Source of the DNA: JAICJC01 sp963757605
Lineage (GTDB): Bacteria > Actinomycetota > Thermoleophilia > Gaiellales > JAICJC01
Assembly: GCA_963757605.1 (NCBI GenBank)
Contig: CAVWSF010000005.1
Span: forward strand, 1,364,001 to 1,428,000
DNA length: 64,000 bases
Reading direction: 5' to 3'
Position numbers and translations under genes: made by a program. Of this stretch, positions 16,778 through 24,244 are shown piece by piece (the stretch's first letter is position 1; the number at the start of each line of letters is the position of its first letter). Under the pieces are notes generated by a model. The model made no database searches. It saw only the letters and a list, made by a program, of their open reading frames with translations, and was not told the origin of the DNA.

Positions 16778-17614
16778 ATGACCCCGAAGCGGCATTCGGC
16801 CGGGTCGTGGTGGCGGGCGATCGCGGCGCCGGCCCTCGTCGTCGGCCTGCTCCTGGGAGGTTGCGGAGGCGGCGGCGGCCTGCCCAGCTCGCTCCCGAGC
16901 TCCATCCCCAGCTCGCTCAGTGGATCCCTGTCGGGAGCGCTGTCAAGTACGCGGACGACCACCGGATCGCCGGGGACGAGCGCAACACAGCCCGAGACGA
17001 CGGAGACAACGAGCGAGACGACGACGGAGCCCGGCACGACCGAGACGGAGACCCAAACGGCGACCGCGACCGAGACCGCGACCGCGACCCAGACCGCGAC
17101 GGCAACGGCGACGGCCGCCGCCCCGACGACGAAGCCGAGCTCCGAGGACGACACCCCGTGGGGGTGGATCGCCGCCGGGGCGATCGCCGTGGGGCTGCTT
17201 ATCGCGGCCATCGCCTGGGCGCTGGGGCGGCGGGGCGCGCCCGGGCGCGAGTGGCGGGCGAAGGCCTTCCAGACCGCAGCGGACGGAACCGCGCTCCACG
17301 ACGCCGCGCTGGCCGAGCTCATCGCGGCGACGACGGCGACCCGGCCCGAGCGGTGGGCGGCCGTCGCCACCCACGCCGATCGGGTGGTGGCATCGCTTCA
17401 GGAGCTGGACGCCTCGCCGCCCGACGAGGACGCCCGCCAGGCGGCGCAGGGCGCGCTCGAGGCCGCGGGGTTCGCACGCTCGGCGCTCGCGGTGGCGAGC
17501 GCGTCCCCGGCCGGACGCCCGCTCGACCCCGACGCCGAAGGGACGCTGCGGCAACGGCTCGACGGTCTCGCCGCCGCCCTCGGCCGCCTGCGGACAGCAG
17601 CCGGCCACGGGTGA
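16778..17614 (+). CDS. Putative lipoprotein with Thr/Ala-rich linker and one membrane helix
   Basis: A 278-residue protein of no known family. The N-terminus is a lipoprotein signal (hydrophobic core then 'LLLGGC', Cys at about 29). It is followed by a Ser/Pro segment and a low-complexity stretch rich in Thr with Glu and Ala (about residues 60-115) encoded by imperfect hexamer repeats of gaccgc/gagacc type at about 17040-17115. A hydrophobic segment near 128-148 ('WGWIAAGAIAVGLLIAAIAWALG') precedes a C-terminal helical domain of 120 residues. The combination of lipobox and a second membrane helix is odd; the first helix could instead be an ordinary anchor. Convergent with the arginase gene, 13 bp apart. 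Confidence 0.75.
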   Translation: MTPKRHSAGSWWRAIAAPALVVGLLLGGCGGGGGLPSSLPSSIPSSLSGSLSGALSSTRTTTGSPGTSATQPETTETTSETTTEPGTTETETQTATATETATATQTATATATAAAPTTKPSSEDDTPWGWIAAGAIAVGLLIAAIAWALGRRGAPGREWRAKAFQTAADGTALHDAALAELIAATTATRPERWAAVATHADRVVASLQELDASPPDEDARQAAQGALEAAGFARSALAVASASPAGRPLDPDAEGTLRQRLDGLAAALGRLRTAAGHG

Positions 17615-17627
17615 CGGCCAGCCGACG

Positions 17628-18548
17628 CTAGAGGATCCGAGCGCCGAACGCCGAGCACGCCAGCTCGACCGCGAGGCTGGCGGTCTGGTTGTGCTCGTCA
17701 AGCACGGGGTTCACCTCGACCAGCTCGAGCGACGTGAGGATGCCGTGCTTGGCGACGAGCTCCATCGCCAGGTGGGCCTCGCGGTAGGTGATGCCGCCCC
17801 GCACGGGCGTCCCGACCCCCGGCGCCTGGTCGGGGTCGACCACGTCCATGTCGAACGAGATGTGGACGAACGGGCCGCCGGCGGTCAGCTCGATCGCCTC
17901 CTCGACGACGCGGTGCATCCCGTAGCGGTCGATGTCGTGCATCGTGAAGACCTTGAGGCCGAGCTCGGCCATCCGCCGCCGCTCGCCCTCGTCCACCGAC
18001 CGCACGCCGATCAGCACCGTCGCACCCTCGGAGATCATCGGGAGCGGCCAGCGATCGCTGCGGAAGCGGTCCTCGTCGGCCAGCCCAAGCGCGATCGCGA
18101 GCGGCATGCCGTGGACGTTGCCTGACGGCGACGTCGTGGGGGTGTTGATGTCGGTGTGAGCGTCGAACCAGATGACGCCACCGGGGCCGCCATGGGCGTG
18201 GGCCAGCCCGCCCAGCGTGCCGATCGCGATCGCGTGGTCGCCGCCGATGACGAGCGGGACGCGCCGGTTTCGGACTGCGCCCGCGACCTCGCCGGCCAGC
18301 TCCTCGCAGGTGCGCTTGATGGCGTCCCAGTAGCGCGCCGACGGGTCGCCGACGTCGAGCGCCTCCACCATCCCCGCGCCGACGTTGCCGCGGTCGTCGA
18401 TCTTGTAGCCGAGCGCGCCGATCCGCTCGGCGAGCTGGGCGTAGCGGACGGCCGACGGTCCCATGTCGACCCCGCGGCGGCCGGAGCCCAGGTCGAGCGC
18501 GGCGCCGATCACCGCGATCGGGGCCTTCTGTTCGGACTGCGATGACAC
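17628..18548 (-). CDS. rocF: Arginase
   Basis: A 306-residue ureohydrolase with all Mn ligands: 'IGGDHAIAIGT', 'WFDAHTDINTPTTSPSGNVHGMP', and 'ISFDMDVVDPDQAPGVGTPVRGG'. The arginase-type 'ELVEVNPVLDEHNQTA' C-terminal motif distinguishes it from agmatinase. It converts arginine to ornithine and urea. GTG 18548 is the start that leaves the family N-terminus (SEQKAPIAVIGAALDLG). It stands alone between a convergent lipoprotein and a divergent EamA gene 27 bp away. The arginine biosynthesis operon lies 35 kb downstream in the window. Confidence 0.93.
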   Translation of the reverse strand: MSSQSEQKAPIAVIGAALDLGSGRRGVDMGPSAVRYAQLAERIGALGYKIDDRGNVGAGMVEALDVGDPSARYWDAIKRTCEELAGEVAGAVRNRRVPLVIGGDHAIAIGTLGGLAHAHGGPGGVIWFDAHTDINTPTTSPSGNVHGMPLAIALGLADEDRFRSDRWPLPMISEGATVLIGVRSVDEGERRRMAELGLKVFTMHDIDRYGMHRVVEEAIELTAGGPFVHISFDMDVVDPDQAPGVGTPVRGGITYREAHLAMELVAKHGILTSLELVEVNPVLDEHNQTASLAVELACSAFGARIL

Positions 18549-18575
18549 GGCCGCGGGAGCGTAGATGATTGCGCC

Positions 18576-19466
18576 GTGCCCGACCGTCCCGCCCGCGCCC
18601 GCGCCGCCGGCCTGCTCCTGCTCCTGACGCCGGTCATCTGGGGCGCCACGTTTCCTGCGGCGAAGGTGGCCCTGGAGCACGTCACGCCGTGGACGTTCGT
18701 GGCGTGGAGCCGGGGTCTGGGGCTCCTCGCCATCGCTGCCGTCCTGCTCGTCCGCCGCGCGCCGCGAGAGGCGTGGACGCTCGGCCTCGTCCCGGCGGGC
18801 GTGCTCCTGGGCGCCCTGATGACGGTCGGCTACACGCTCCAGACGGTCGGCATCGATCACACGACGGCCACGAACGCCGGGTTCATCACGGTCCTCTACG
18901 TGGTGCTCGCACCGGCCGGGGCGGCGCTCATCGGGCGGCACACGCCGGACGGCGTCGACGTCGCGTGCCTGGTGCTCGCGCTCGCCGGGCTCGCACTGCT
19001 CTCGATCCGGGGCGGAGGCCTCCGGGAGGGCGACCTGATCGTGCTCGCGAGCGCCGCCGCCTTCGCGGCTCACATCGTCGCGGTGGACGTGCTGGTCGAC
19101 CGCCACGCCGCCGCGCCGCTCGCGCTCGCCCAGATGGCCGCCTCGGCCGTCCTCACGGCCGCCATCGCGCTTCCCATGGGGGCGCAGGCCGGCGAGGTGG
19201 CGTCGCTGTGGTGGATCTTCCTCCTGACGGGCGTCCTCGGATCCGGGATCGCGTTCTCGGTGCAGGTCATGGCACAGCGGTCGCTGAGCCCCGTGCGGGC
19301 CTCGATCCTGCTCGCCGCCGAGGCGCTCGTCGCCGCTCTGGTGGCGGCGATCTGGCTGGGCGAACGGCTCTCTACCCGGGCCTGGGTGGGTGCCGCCGCC
19401 GTGCTCGCCGCCATCGCCATCTCGGAGCTTCATCCCCGCCGCCGGCGGGCTCCGCCCGAGGGCTAA
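18576..19466 (+). CDS. EamA/DMT-family transporter
   Basis: A 296-residue integral membrane protein with ten predicted helices in two EamA repeats ('LLLLTPVIWGATFPAAKVALEHVTP' opens the first; 'LIVLASAAAFAAHIVAVDVLV' the second). Drug/metabolite transporters of this type usually export small organic solutes; the substrate cannot be predicted. The start is GTG 18576, preceded by TAGATG at 18562-18567 and no clear ribosome site. Divergent from the arginase gene. Confidence 0.87.
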   Translation: MPDRPARARAAGLLLLLTPVIWGATFPAAKVALEHVTPWTFVAWSRGLGLLAIAAVLLVRRAPREAWTLGLVPAGVLLGALMTVGYTLQTVGIDHTTATNAGFITVLYVVLAPAGAALIGRHTPDGVDVACLVLALAGLALLSIRGGGLREGDLIVLASAAAFAAHIVAVDVLVDRHAAAPLALAQMAASAVLTAAIALPMGAQAGEVASLWWIFLLTGVLGSGIAFSVQVMAQRSLSPVRASILLAAEALVAALVAAIWLGERLSTRAWVGAAAVLAAIAISELHPRRRRAPPEG

Positions 19467-19547
19467 AGGTCACGGCCGGATCGCCCGATAAGGGGACATA
19501 CCCCCCGTTTTGTCCTGCTTCTTCGCGCCTTTCAGGAGGACTCCGCA

Positions 19548-20213
19548 ATGATCGATCTGGCGAGCATCCGTAACGCCTCGTTTACCCTCACCCCCACGGG
19601 CTACAACCCCGAAGAGGTGGACCGGTTCCTGGCGGACCTCGCGGACCAGCTCGAGGCCCAGCCCGTCTCCATCGAGGCTGCCCCGCCGGCTCCGCCCTCG
19701 CCTCCGCCCACCCCGGCCGCACGCCCCGAGGCGGACATCGACGGCCTCTCCGGTGCCATCGACCGCACCATCGGCGCCCTCGACGCCTTCGTCCAGAACG
19801 AGCTTGCCGCGGTCCGGGCCGCTTCCGACCTCGAGGTCGAGGAGATCCACCGCGAGCGCGAGCGCCTGCTCGACGAGGCGGCCGACGCCGCCCGCGCCCA
19901 CCTCGAGGAGGCCAAGGCCCGCGCCGAGGACGTCGCCAGGCATATGCGCGCCGACGCCGAGAACGAGGCCGCCCGCATCGTTGCTGCCGCCGAGGACAAG
20001 AAGAGCCAGGCCGACGACATGGTCGCCGCCGCTGCGCGCGTCCAGGCCCAGGTGCTCGGCCAGCTCGAGTCCGCCCGCGCCACGCTCGGCATCCCCAGCG
20101 ATGTCGCCACGGGCGCCGAGGTGCACCCGATCGAGCAGGCCGCGGCGCAGTCCGAGCAGACCGTCGACCCTGAGGCCGACGAGGTCCGGGACGCGACGGA
20201 TGCCGCGGCTTGA
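19548..20213 (+). CDS. DivIVA-domain coiled-coil protein
   Basis: A 221-residue cytoplasmic protein. Residues 1-35 match the DivIVA N-terminal membrane-binding motif ('MIDLASIRNASFTLTPTGYNPEEVDRFLADLADQ'). A Pro-rich linker follows, then a long coiled coil ('ERLLDEAADAARAHLEEAKARAEDVARH'). DivIVA-type proteins mark curved membrane at poles and septa and recruit partners. Strong ribosome site AGGAGG at 19534-19539, 8 nt before ATG. The end overlaps the redoxin/HD-GYP gene by 14 nt, so the two are co-translated and may function together. Confidence 0.85.
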   Translation: MIDLASIRNASFTLTPTGYNPEEVDRFLADLADQLEAQPVSIEAAPPAPPSPPPTPAARPEADIDGLSGAIDRTIGALDAFVQNELAAVRAASDLEVEEIHRERERLLDEAADAARAHLEEAKARAEDVARHMRADAENEAARIVAAAEDKKSQADDMVAAAARVQAQVLGQLESARATLGIPSDVATGAEVHPIEQAAAQSEQTVDPEADEVRDATDAAA

Positions 20214-21228
20214 TGCCAAGCTCGAACCGCTGCGTTTGACCGCCGCCGGCGGCGCGTCCATCGACCTGGACGCGCTCGCCGCCGGCGCACCCGTCGTGCT
20301 GGCCCTGCTCGAGGCCGAGCCCGAGCCGGGACCGCGGCTCGATATGCTCCGTGAGCTCGGCCGCCGCCTGCGCGGCTCGGGCGCCCAGCTCGTCGTCGTG
20401 ACGCCGTCCGAGTCCGCGATCGCGAAGACCCTCGAAGCCGAGGCGCTCGCCCTCTGCATGACCGACCCGGCTGCGAACGCCTTCTCGGCGCTCGGCCTGG
20501 TCGAGCGCGGGATCGGCCGCGTGCGCCGCCTCGGCGGCGTGTTCGTGGTCGACGGCGGCGGCGTGCTGCGCTTCGCCTACGTCGCCCAGCGCGACCACGA
20601 GTGGGTGCCGTGCACCTTCGTGCTCGGCCGGCTCCAGCGGCTCGGGATCGCCGCCGAGGCCGCCGGCGCCGAGGCCGCGCCGGCCCCGGCCGTGCTTCAT
20701 CCGGAGGATCTGGAGGACGACGAGGAGGACGGCGCGGTCGAGATCCTCACCGGCCTCGTCGGCGCCGAGATGGGCCTGTCGGCCGCCGAGCTCAAGGACC
20801 TCGCGACCGCCGCCAAGTTCCGCGATCTCGGGATGGCGACCGTCCCCGACGAGATCATCACCAAGCTCGGCCCGCTGACCGACGAGGAGTGGGCGGTCGT
20901 GCGCAGCCATCCCCAGCGCTCCGCCGCGATGCTCGGCGCCGGCGCGGCGTTCGACAGCGCCCGGGCGATCATCCGCGCGAACCACGAGCACCTCGACGGC
21001 AGCGGCTATCCCAACGGGCTGGCCGGCGCCGAGATCCCCACCGGAGCGCGCGTCCTGCTGGTCGTCGAGTCCTACGTCGCGATGACCGAGGACCGGCCGT
21101 ACCGAAACCGGCTCGAGGCCCACGCGGCGATCGAGCAGCTCGAGCAGCACTCCGGAAGCGTCTACGACACCGCCGCCGTCGCGGCCCTCGCTCGCGTCCT
21201 TCGCGAGCGCTCCGCGAACGCGGCCTGA
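20200..21228 (+). CDS. Redoxin-like / degenerate HD-GYP fusion protein
   Basis: A 342-residue protein. Residues 1-150 resemble an AhpC/TSA thioredoxin fold ('PVVLALLEAEPE...GAQLVVVTPS...MTDPAANAFSALGL...GVFVVDGGGVLRFAYV') but have no peroxidatic cysteine at the expected place. Residues ~180-335 are HD-GYP-like with 'SHPQRSAAML' and 'NHEHLDGSGYPNGLAGAEIP' intact. The HDIGK motif reads RDLGM (~208-212) and the later D..D motif reads VESYVAM, so metal-dependent c-di-GMP hydrolysis is doubtful. It may act as a sensor or binding protein. ATG 20200 overlaps the divIVA end by 14 nt. Function unknown; the domain reading is confident for HD-GYP, moderate for redoxin. Confidence 0.75.
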   Translation: MPRLDAKLEPLRLTAAGGASIDLDALAAGAPVVLALLEAEPEPGPRLDMLRELGRRLRGSGAQLVVVTPSESAIAKTLEAEALALCMTDPAANAFSALGLVERGIGRVRRLGGVFVVDGGGVLRFAYVAQRDHEWVPCTFVLGRLQRLGIAAEAAGAEAAPAPAVLHPEDLEDDEEDGAVEILTGLVGAEMGLSAAELKDLATAAKFRDLGMATVPDEIITKLGPLTDEEWAVVRSHPQRSAAMLGAGAAFDSARAIIRANHEHLDGSGYPNGLAGAEIPTGARVLLVVESYVAMTEDRPYRNRLEAHAAIEQLEQHSGSVYDTAAVAALARVLRERSANAA

Positions 21229-21243
21229 CTCCGCCGGCGTCCC

Positions 21244-21249
21244 TAGGAT
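21244..21249 (+). promoter_or_regulatory. -10 box TAGGAT of a likely leaderless promoter
   Basis: TAGGAT ends 6 nt before the ATG at 21256, the distance expected if transcription starts at or next to the start codon. No ribosome site lies between. No convincing -35 is visible. Confidence 0.45.
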
Positions 21250-21255
21250 GCCGCG

Positions 21256-22086
21256 ATGGGACTCGCCTTCGGGCTCGCGTCGAGCCTGGTCTGGGGGACC
21301 GCCGACTTCCTCGGCGGGGTCTACACGCGCCGGCTGACGCTGGCGTCCGTGACAGTCGGGTCGCAGATCGCGGGCCTGCTCGCGCTGCTCGTGGCCGTCG
21401 CGGTCATCGGCGGCATCGAGCGCGAGCCGGTCGCCGTCGGGCTGGCCGCAGGGGCGTGCGGGGCGGTCGGCCTCTCCGCCTTCTACCGCGCCCTCGCCAC
21501 CGGGACGATCAGCATCGTCTCGCCGGTGAGCGCATGCGGCGCACTCGTCCCCGTCGGCTTGGCGCTGGCGACGGGCGAGCGGCCCGGAGCGCTCGCCCTG
21601 GCCGGCTCGGCCGTCGGCCTGGCCGGCGCCGTCCTCGCCTCGGTGCACGAGATCCGCGGCGAGCACCCGGCGGCGCGCAGCTCGATCGCGCTCGCCCTCG
21701 TCGCCGCGATCGGGATCGGCGGCTTCCTGTGGTTCCTGGGCCGGGCGGCCGACGGCGGCCATACGCTCTCGGCCCTTCTCGGAGCCCGGCTCGGCTCGAT
21801 CACGCTGCTCGGCTTGGGCGTGCTCGTCACGCGCAGCTCGATCGCGATCCCCGCGTCACAGATCCCCGCCGTGGCGAGCATCGGCCTCCTCGACACGACG
21901 GCCAACGGCCTCTTCGCGATCGCCATCCAGCACGGTTACATCACCGTCGTCTCCGTGCTCGGCTCGGAGTACCCGGTTGCCACGGTCATCCTCGCGCACA
22001 CGTTCCTGGGCGAGCGCATCACACGGCCGCAGCTCGTGGGCGTGGCCCTGGCCCTCACCGGCGTCGGCATGGTGGCCGCCGCGTAG
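21256..22086 (+). CDS. EamA/DMT-family transporter
   Basis: A 276-residue membrane protein with about ten helices and two EamA repeats ('LAFGLASSLVWGTADFLGGVYTRR', then 'SSIALALVAAIGIGGFLWFLGRAADGG'). The ends of both repeats carry 'EYPVATVILAHTFLGERITRPQLVGVALALTGV', a DMT signature. Probable small-solute exporter; substrate unknown. It differs clearly from the EamA protein at 18576, so it is not a recent duplication. Confidence 0.87.
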   Translation: MGLAFGLASSLVWGTADFLGGVYTRRLTLASVTVGSQIAGLLALLVAVAVIGGIEREPVAVGLAAGACGAVGLSAFYRALATGTISIVSPVSACGALVPVGLALATGERPGALALAGSAVGLAGAVLASVHEIRGEHPAARSSIALALVAAIGIGGFLWFLGRAADGGHTLSALLGARLGSITLLGLGVLVTRSSIAIPASQIPAVASIGLLDTTANGLFAIAIQHGYITVVSVLGSEYPVATVILAHTFLGERITRPQLVGVALALTGVGMVAAA

Positions 22087-22120
22087 GCACGTCCCACGCG
22101 GCGGCCACTGCCGAATTGCG

Positions 22121-22455
22121 TCAGAGGGTGTAGCGGGCGATGCCGACCACCGGCGCGCCGGAGATGCTCGTGAAGAAGCCGCCGACCCAGAGCTCGGTCG
22201 ACGACAGGTAGAGCGCCTTCGCGTCCTCTGGTTGGGCGTGTCGGGGAGCATGTGGGGCAGCCACGTGCCGTCCGTCGGGACGAGCTTGCCGAACCGGCCG
22301 CCGAGGAACATCGTGTTGCCGGATCGGGCGACCGCGAACACCTTGCCGTTCGTGGAGGCGACCCCGGTATCGGGGGTCGCCGCCAGCGCGAATGCCTGGC
22401 CCGCCCCGATCGCGGCCCATCCGCCGAGCACTGCCGCGACCGCAAGCGATCGCAC
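22121..22455 (-). pseudogene. Broken secreted beta-propeller gene
   Basis: From GTG 22455 a signal peptide (VRSLAVAAVLGGWAAIGAGQAFA) leads into 'TNGKVFAVARSGNTMFLGGRFGKL', a delta-60/kelch-like propeller blade. Near 22228 the frame breaks by one base. In the next frame it continues 'EDAKALYLSSTELWVGGFFTSISGAPVVGIARYTL' and stops at 22121. Even repaired the product would be only about 111 residues with two blade fragments, whereas such proteins normally have five or more. It therefore looks like a remnant left by internal deletion plus a frameshift. Confidence 0.6.
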
Positions 22456-22558
22456 CAACCGCGCTTCTCCCTGCACCGCACGCCAGACGGAGCCCGGAGC
22501 GAGAGTACCGGGCACCTCAGAACGCGTCAAGCTGGGAGCCGGGGCGCGGGCGCGAGAT

Positions 22559-22630
22559 GGCGAGGGCCGGGATCGAACCAGCGACACCGCGATTTTCAGT
22601 CGCGTGCTCTACCAACTGAGCTACCTCGCC
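22559..22630 (-). tRNA. tRNA-Phe (GAA)
   Basis: A 72-nt cloverleaf on the minus strand. The acceptor GGCGAGG pairs with CCTCGCC. The D arm is GCTC/GAGC with AGTTGGTA loop, and the anticodon stem CGCGA/TCGCG encloses loop CTGAAAA with anticodon GAA. The T arm is GCTGG/CCGGC with TTCGATC. The 3' CCA is not encoded. Confidence 0.97.
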
Positions 22631-22659
22631 GCGGGCCGGAGTGTATCCGGGCCGACATA

Positions 22660-22704
22660 CGAACGGCCTCCGGGACGGTGCTACCGCTCCTCGGAGGCCG
22701 TTCG
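22660..22704 (-). terminator. Long hairpin after the SAM hydrolase gene and before tRNA-Phe
   Basis: The bases at 22660-22672 (cgaacggcctccg) pair perfectly with 22692-22704, a 13-bp stem. The 19-nt loop can form a further short stem (cggt/accg). It lies 35 bp past the stop of the 12-gene operon and 29 bp upstream of the tRNA. No T-run follows on either strand, as is common for hairpin terminators in high-GC actinobacteria. A processing signal for the tRNA precursor is an alternative. Confidence 0.6.
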
Positions 22705-22739
22705 ACTACCCCGGATTCCAGCACACCGCGACCGCCCGG

Positions 22740-23567
22740 TCAAGCACCGCGTCCGCGGCGGCTCGGCGAGAACTCGACGCCGATCTCGTCGCCGGCCTCC
22801 GCGGCGGTGAGCTCGGCGGCGCTGCCCTGGTTCACGGCGACCGAGATCAGGCCCGACGAATCCCCGTAGATGACGAGCTCGCCGGGGTCGACGTCGGCGA
22901 ACGTCTCGGCGCAGCGGACGTAATAGCGGTCGTCGGGGGTGACGACCTCGGCCAGCCGGCCCGGCTCGAAGAGGCCGTCGAGCTCGAACGCGAAGACGGC
23001 GAGCTGGATGTTCCCGAACCGGTCGACGTGCTGCACCGAGGCCCGCAGGAGGGTGCCGTCGAGCGTGTGGTCGAGGCCCACGCGGCGGACGAGGTCGGCC
23101 GGCTCGAGGGCGGGGCCGACGTCGGACAGCGGCAGCCCTCCCGCCAGCCGGCCGGCGGCGGGCGAGAAGACGTCGCGCGCGTGGAAGGTGCGCGAGACCG
23201 GGTGGAGCATCACATCGGGGTTCGCGATCTCGTGTGCCTCCACGATCCCGCCGCACGCCTCGGCGGCGGGAATCAGAAGGCCGTTGTCGGGCCCGACGAA
23301 GATGCGGCCGTCGCCCGTGCGAAGCGCCACGGCCCGCCGCCCCGAACCGACGCCCGGGTCGACCACCGCCAGGTGAACCCCGACGGGCAGGTAGGGAGCG
23401 GCGCCGGCGAGGACGCGCGCGCCGTGCCCGATCGCCTGAGCCCGGATCCCGTGCGTGACGTGCACGACCTGGGCGCCAGGGCAGGCCCGCAGGATGACGC
23501 CGTGGCAGATGCCGACGAAGTCGTCGGCGGTGCCGAAGTCCGAGAGGAACGTGACGATCGCACTCAT
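22740..23567 (-). CDS. SAM hydroxide adenosyltransferase (DUF62 / chlorinase-fluorinase family)
   Basis: A 275-residue enzyme of the SAM hydrolase (duf62) family. Motifs: 'IVTFLSDFGTADDFVG' (substrate Asp), 'HVTHGI', 'AVVDPGVGSGRRAVAL', 'FVGPDNGLL' and 'HARDVFSPAAGRLAGG'. These proteins split S-adenosylmethionine to adenosine and methionine with hydroxide; halogenating relatives are rare. Last gene of the overlapping operon; its ATG overlaps the methyltransferase stop (ATGA). A SAM-consuming enzyme beside a SAM-dependent methyltransferase and cobA is noteworthy but the link is inference. Confidence 0.9.
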   Translation of the reverse strand: MSAIVTFLSDFGTADDFVGICHGVILRACPGAQVVHVTHGIRAQAIGHGARVLAGAAPYLPVGVHLAVVDPGVGSGRRAVALRTGDGRIFVGPDNGLLIPAAEACGGIVEAHEIANPDVMLHPVSRTFHARDVFSPAAGRLAGGLPLSDVGPALEPADLVRRVGLDHTLDGTLLRASVQHVDRFGNIQLAVFAFELDGLFEPGRLAEVVTPDDRYYVRCAETFADVDPGELVIYGDSSGLISVAVNQGSAAELTAAEAGDEIGVEFSPSRRGRGA

Positions 23568-24244
23568 CGCTTCACCGCCCGCAGCGCCAGGATCCCCGGC
23601 GGGTCGTCGCGCAGCTCCTCGGCCCGCTCCAGGACGAGCCCCGCCCGGGCGACGTGGCTCAGGAGCGCGGCGAGCGGCACGTGCCGGGCGCCGGCCAGCC
23701 GGCGCACGCCGTCGCCGAAGCCCGGCGCCTCGAACTGGAGCCGCTCGTCCCAGTAGCCGGGCGGCACGACGACGCCGGCGTCGGTGCGATGCGCGTAGGG
23801 GCCCACGAAGCACGGGTGGGCGCCGGCGTAGACGAAGGCACCGCCGTCGCGAAGGACGCGGGCGCACTCGCCGAACGCCCGGCCGGGGTCGTCGAGGTCG
23901 GTGTGGGTGAAGGTCGACACGACCGCGTCGAACGCGCCGGCGGCGAAGGGCAGCGCGACGGCGTCGGCCTGGACGAGCGCCTCTGCGGTCCCGCCGGCCC
24001 GCCGACCGGCCACCCGGAGCTGGTCCTCGGAGAGGTCGATGCCCGACGGTGTCCAGCCGGCCTCGGAGAGCGCGACCAGGAGCCGCCCGCCGCCGCAGCC
24101 GACGTCGAGGCAGCGCCCGGGGCCGGGGCCGAGCAGCCTGACGACCGCCGCGGCCGCGTCGGAGGAGAACCCCGCCACAGCGGGACTCTCCGACCAGGTC
24201 TCATACCAGTCGGCCAGGCCGTCGTAGCGGGCCGGGCTCACCAT
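23564..24244 (-). CDS. Class I SAM-dependent methyltransferase
   Basis: A 226-residue methyltransferase. Motif I 'CLDVGCGGGRLLVALSEAG', then 'GIDLSEDQLRVA', 'ALVQADAVALPFAAGAFDAVVSTFTHTD' and 'CARVLRDGGAFVYAG', as in the Methyltransf_11/UbiE-like group. The acceptor is unknown; the 'GPYAHRTD' and C-terminal part are not diagnostic to me. Its ATG sits inside the end of the cobA-hemD gene (ATGGTGA), so it is translationally coupled to tetrapyrrole genes. Confidence 0.85.
   Translation of the reverse strand: MVSPARYDGLADWYETWSESPAVAGFSSDAAAAVVRLLGPGPGRCLDVGCGGGRLLVALSEAGWTPSGIDLSEDQLRVAGRRAGGTAEALVQADAVALPFAAGAFDAVVSTFTHTDLDDPGRAFGECARVLRDGGAFVYAGAHPCFVGPYAHRTDAGVVVPPGYWDERLQFEAPGFGDGVRRLAGARHVPLAALLSHVARAGLVLERAEELRDDPPGILALRAVKR

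Noticed and set aside
16920..17120. CRISPR or tandem-repeat array in the repetitive segment
   Set aside because: The repeats are short, imperfect hexamers inside a Thr-rich coding region, without spacers.
17628..19433. Possible 601-residue fusion ending in arginase
   Set aside because: The upstream 295 codons are antisense to the EamA transporter gene and low-complexity. The arginase proper starts at GTG 18548.
19753..20199. N-terminal extension of the redoxin/HD-GYP protein
   Set aside because: This stretch is the divIVA-type gene read in another frame (Pro/Arg/Ser-rich). ATG 20200 gives a clean domain start.
22740..23567. Fluorinase or chlorinase for organohalogen synthesis
   Set aside because: The DUF62 family is mostly SAM hydrolases, and I see no halogenase context. 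A halogenating role would need the specific active-site insert, which I cannot identify.
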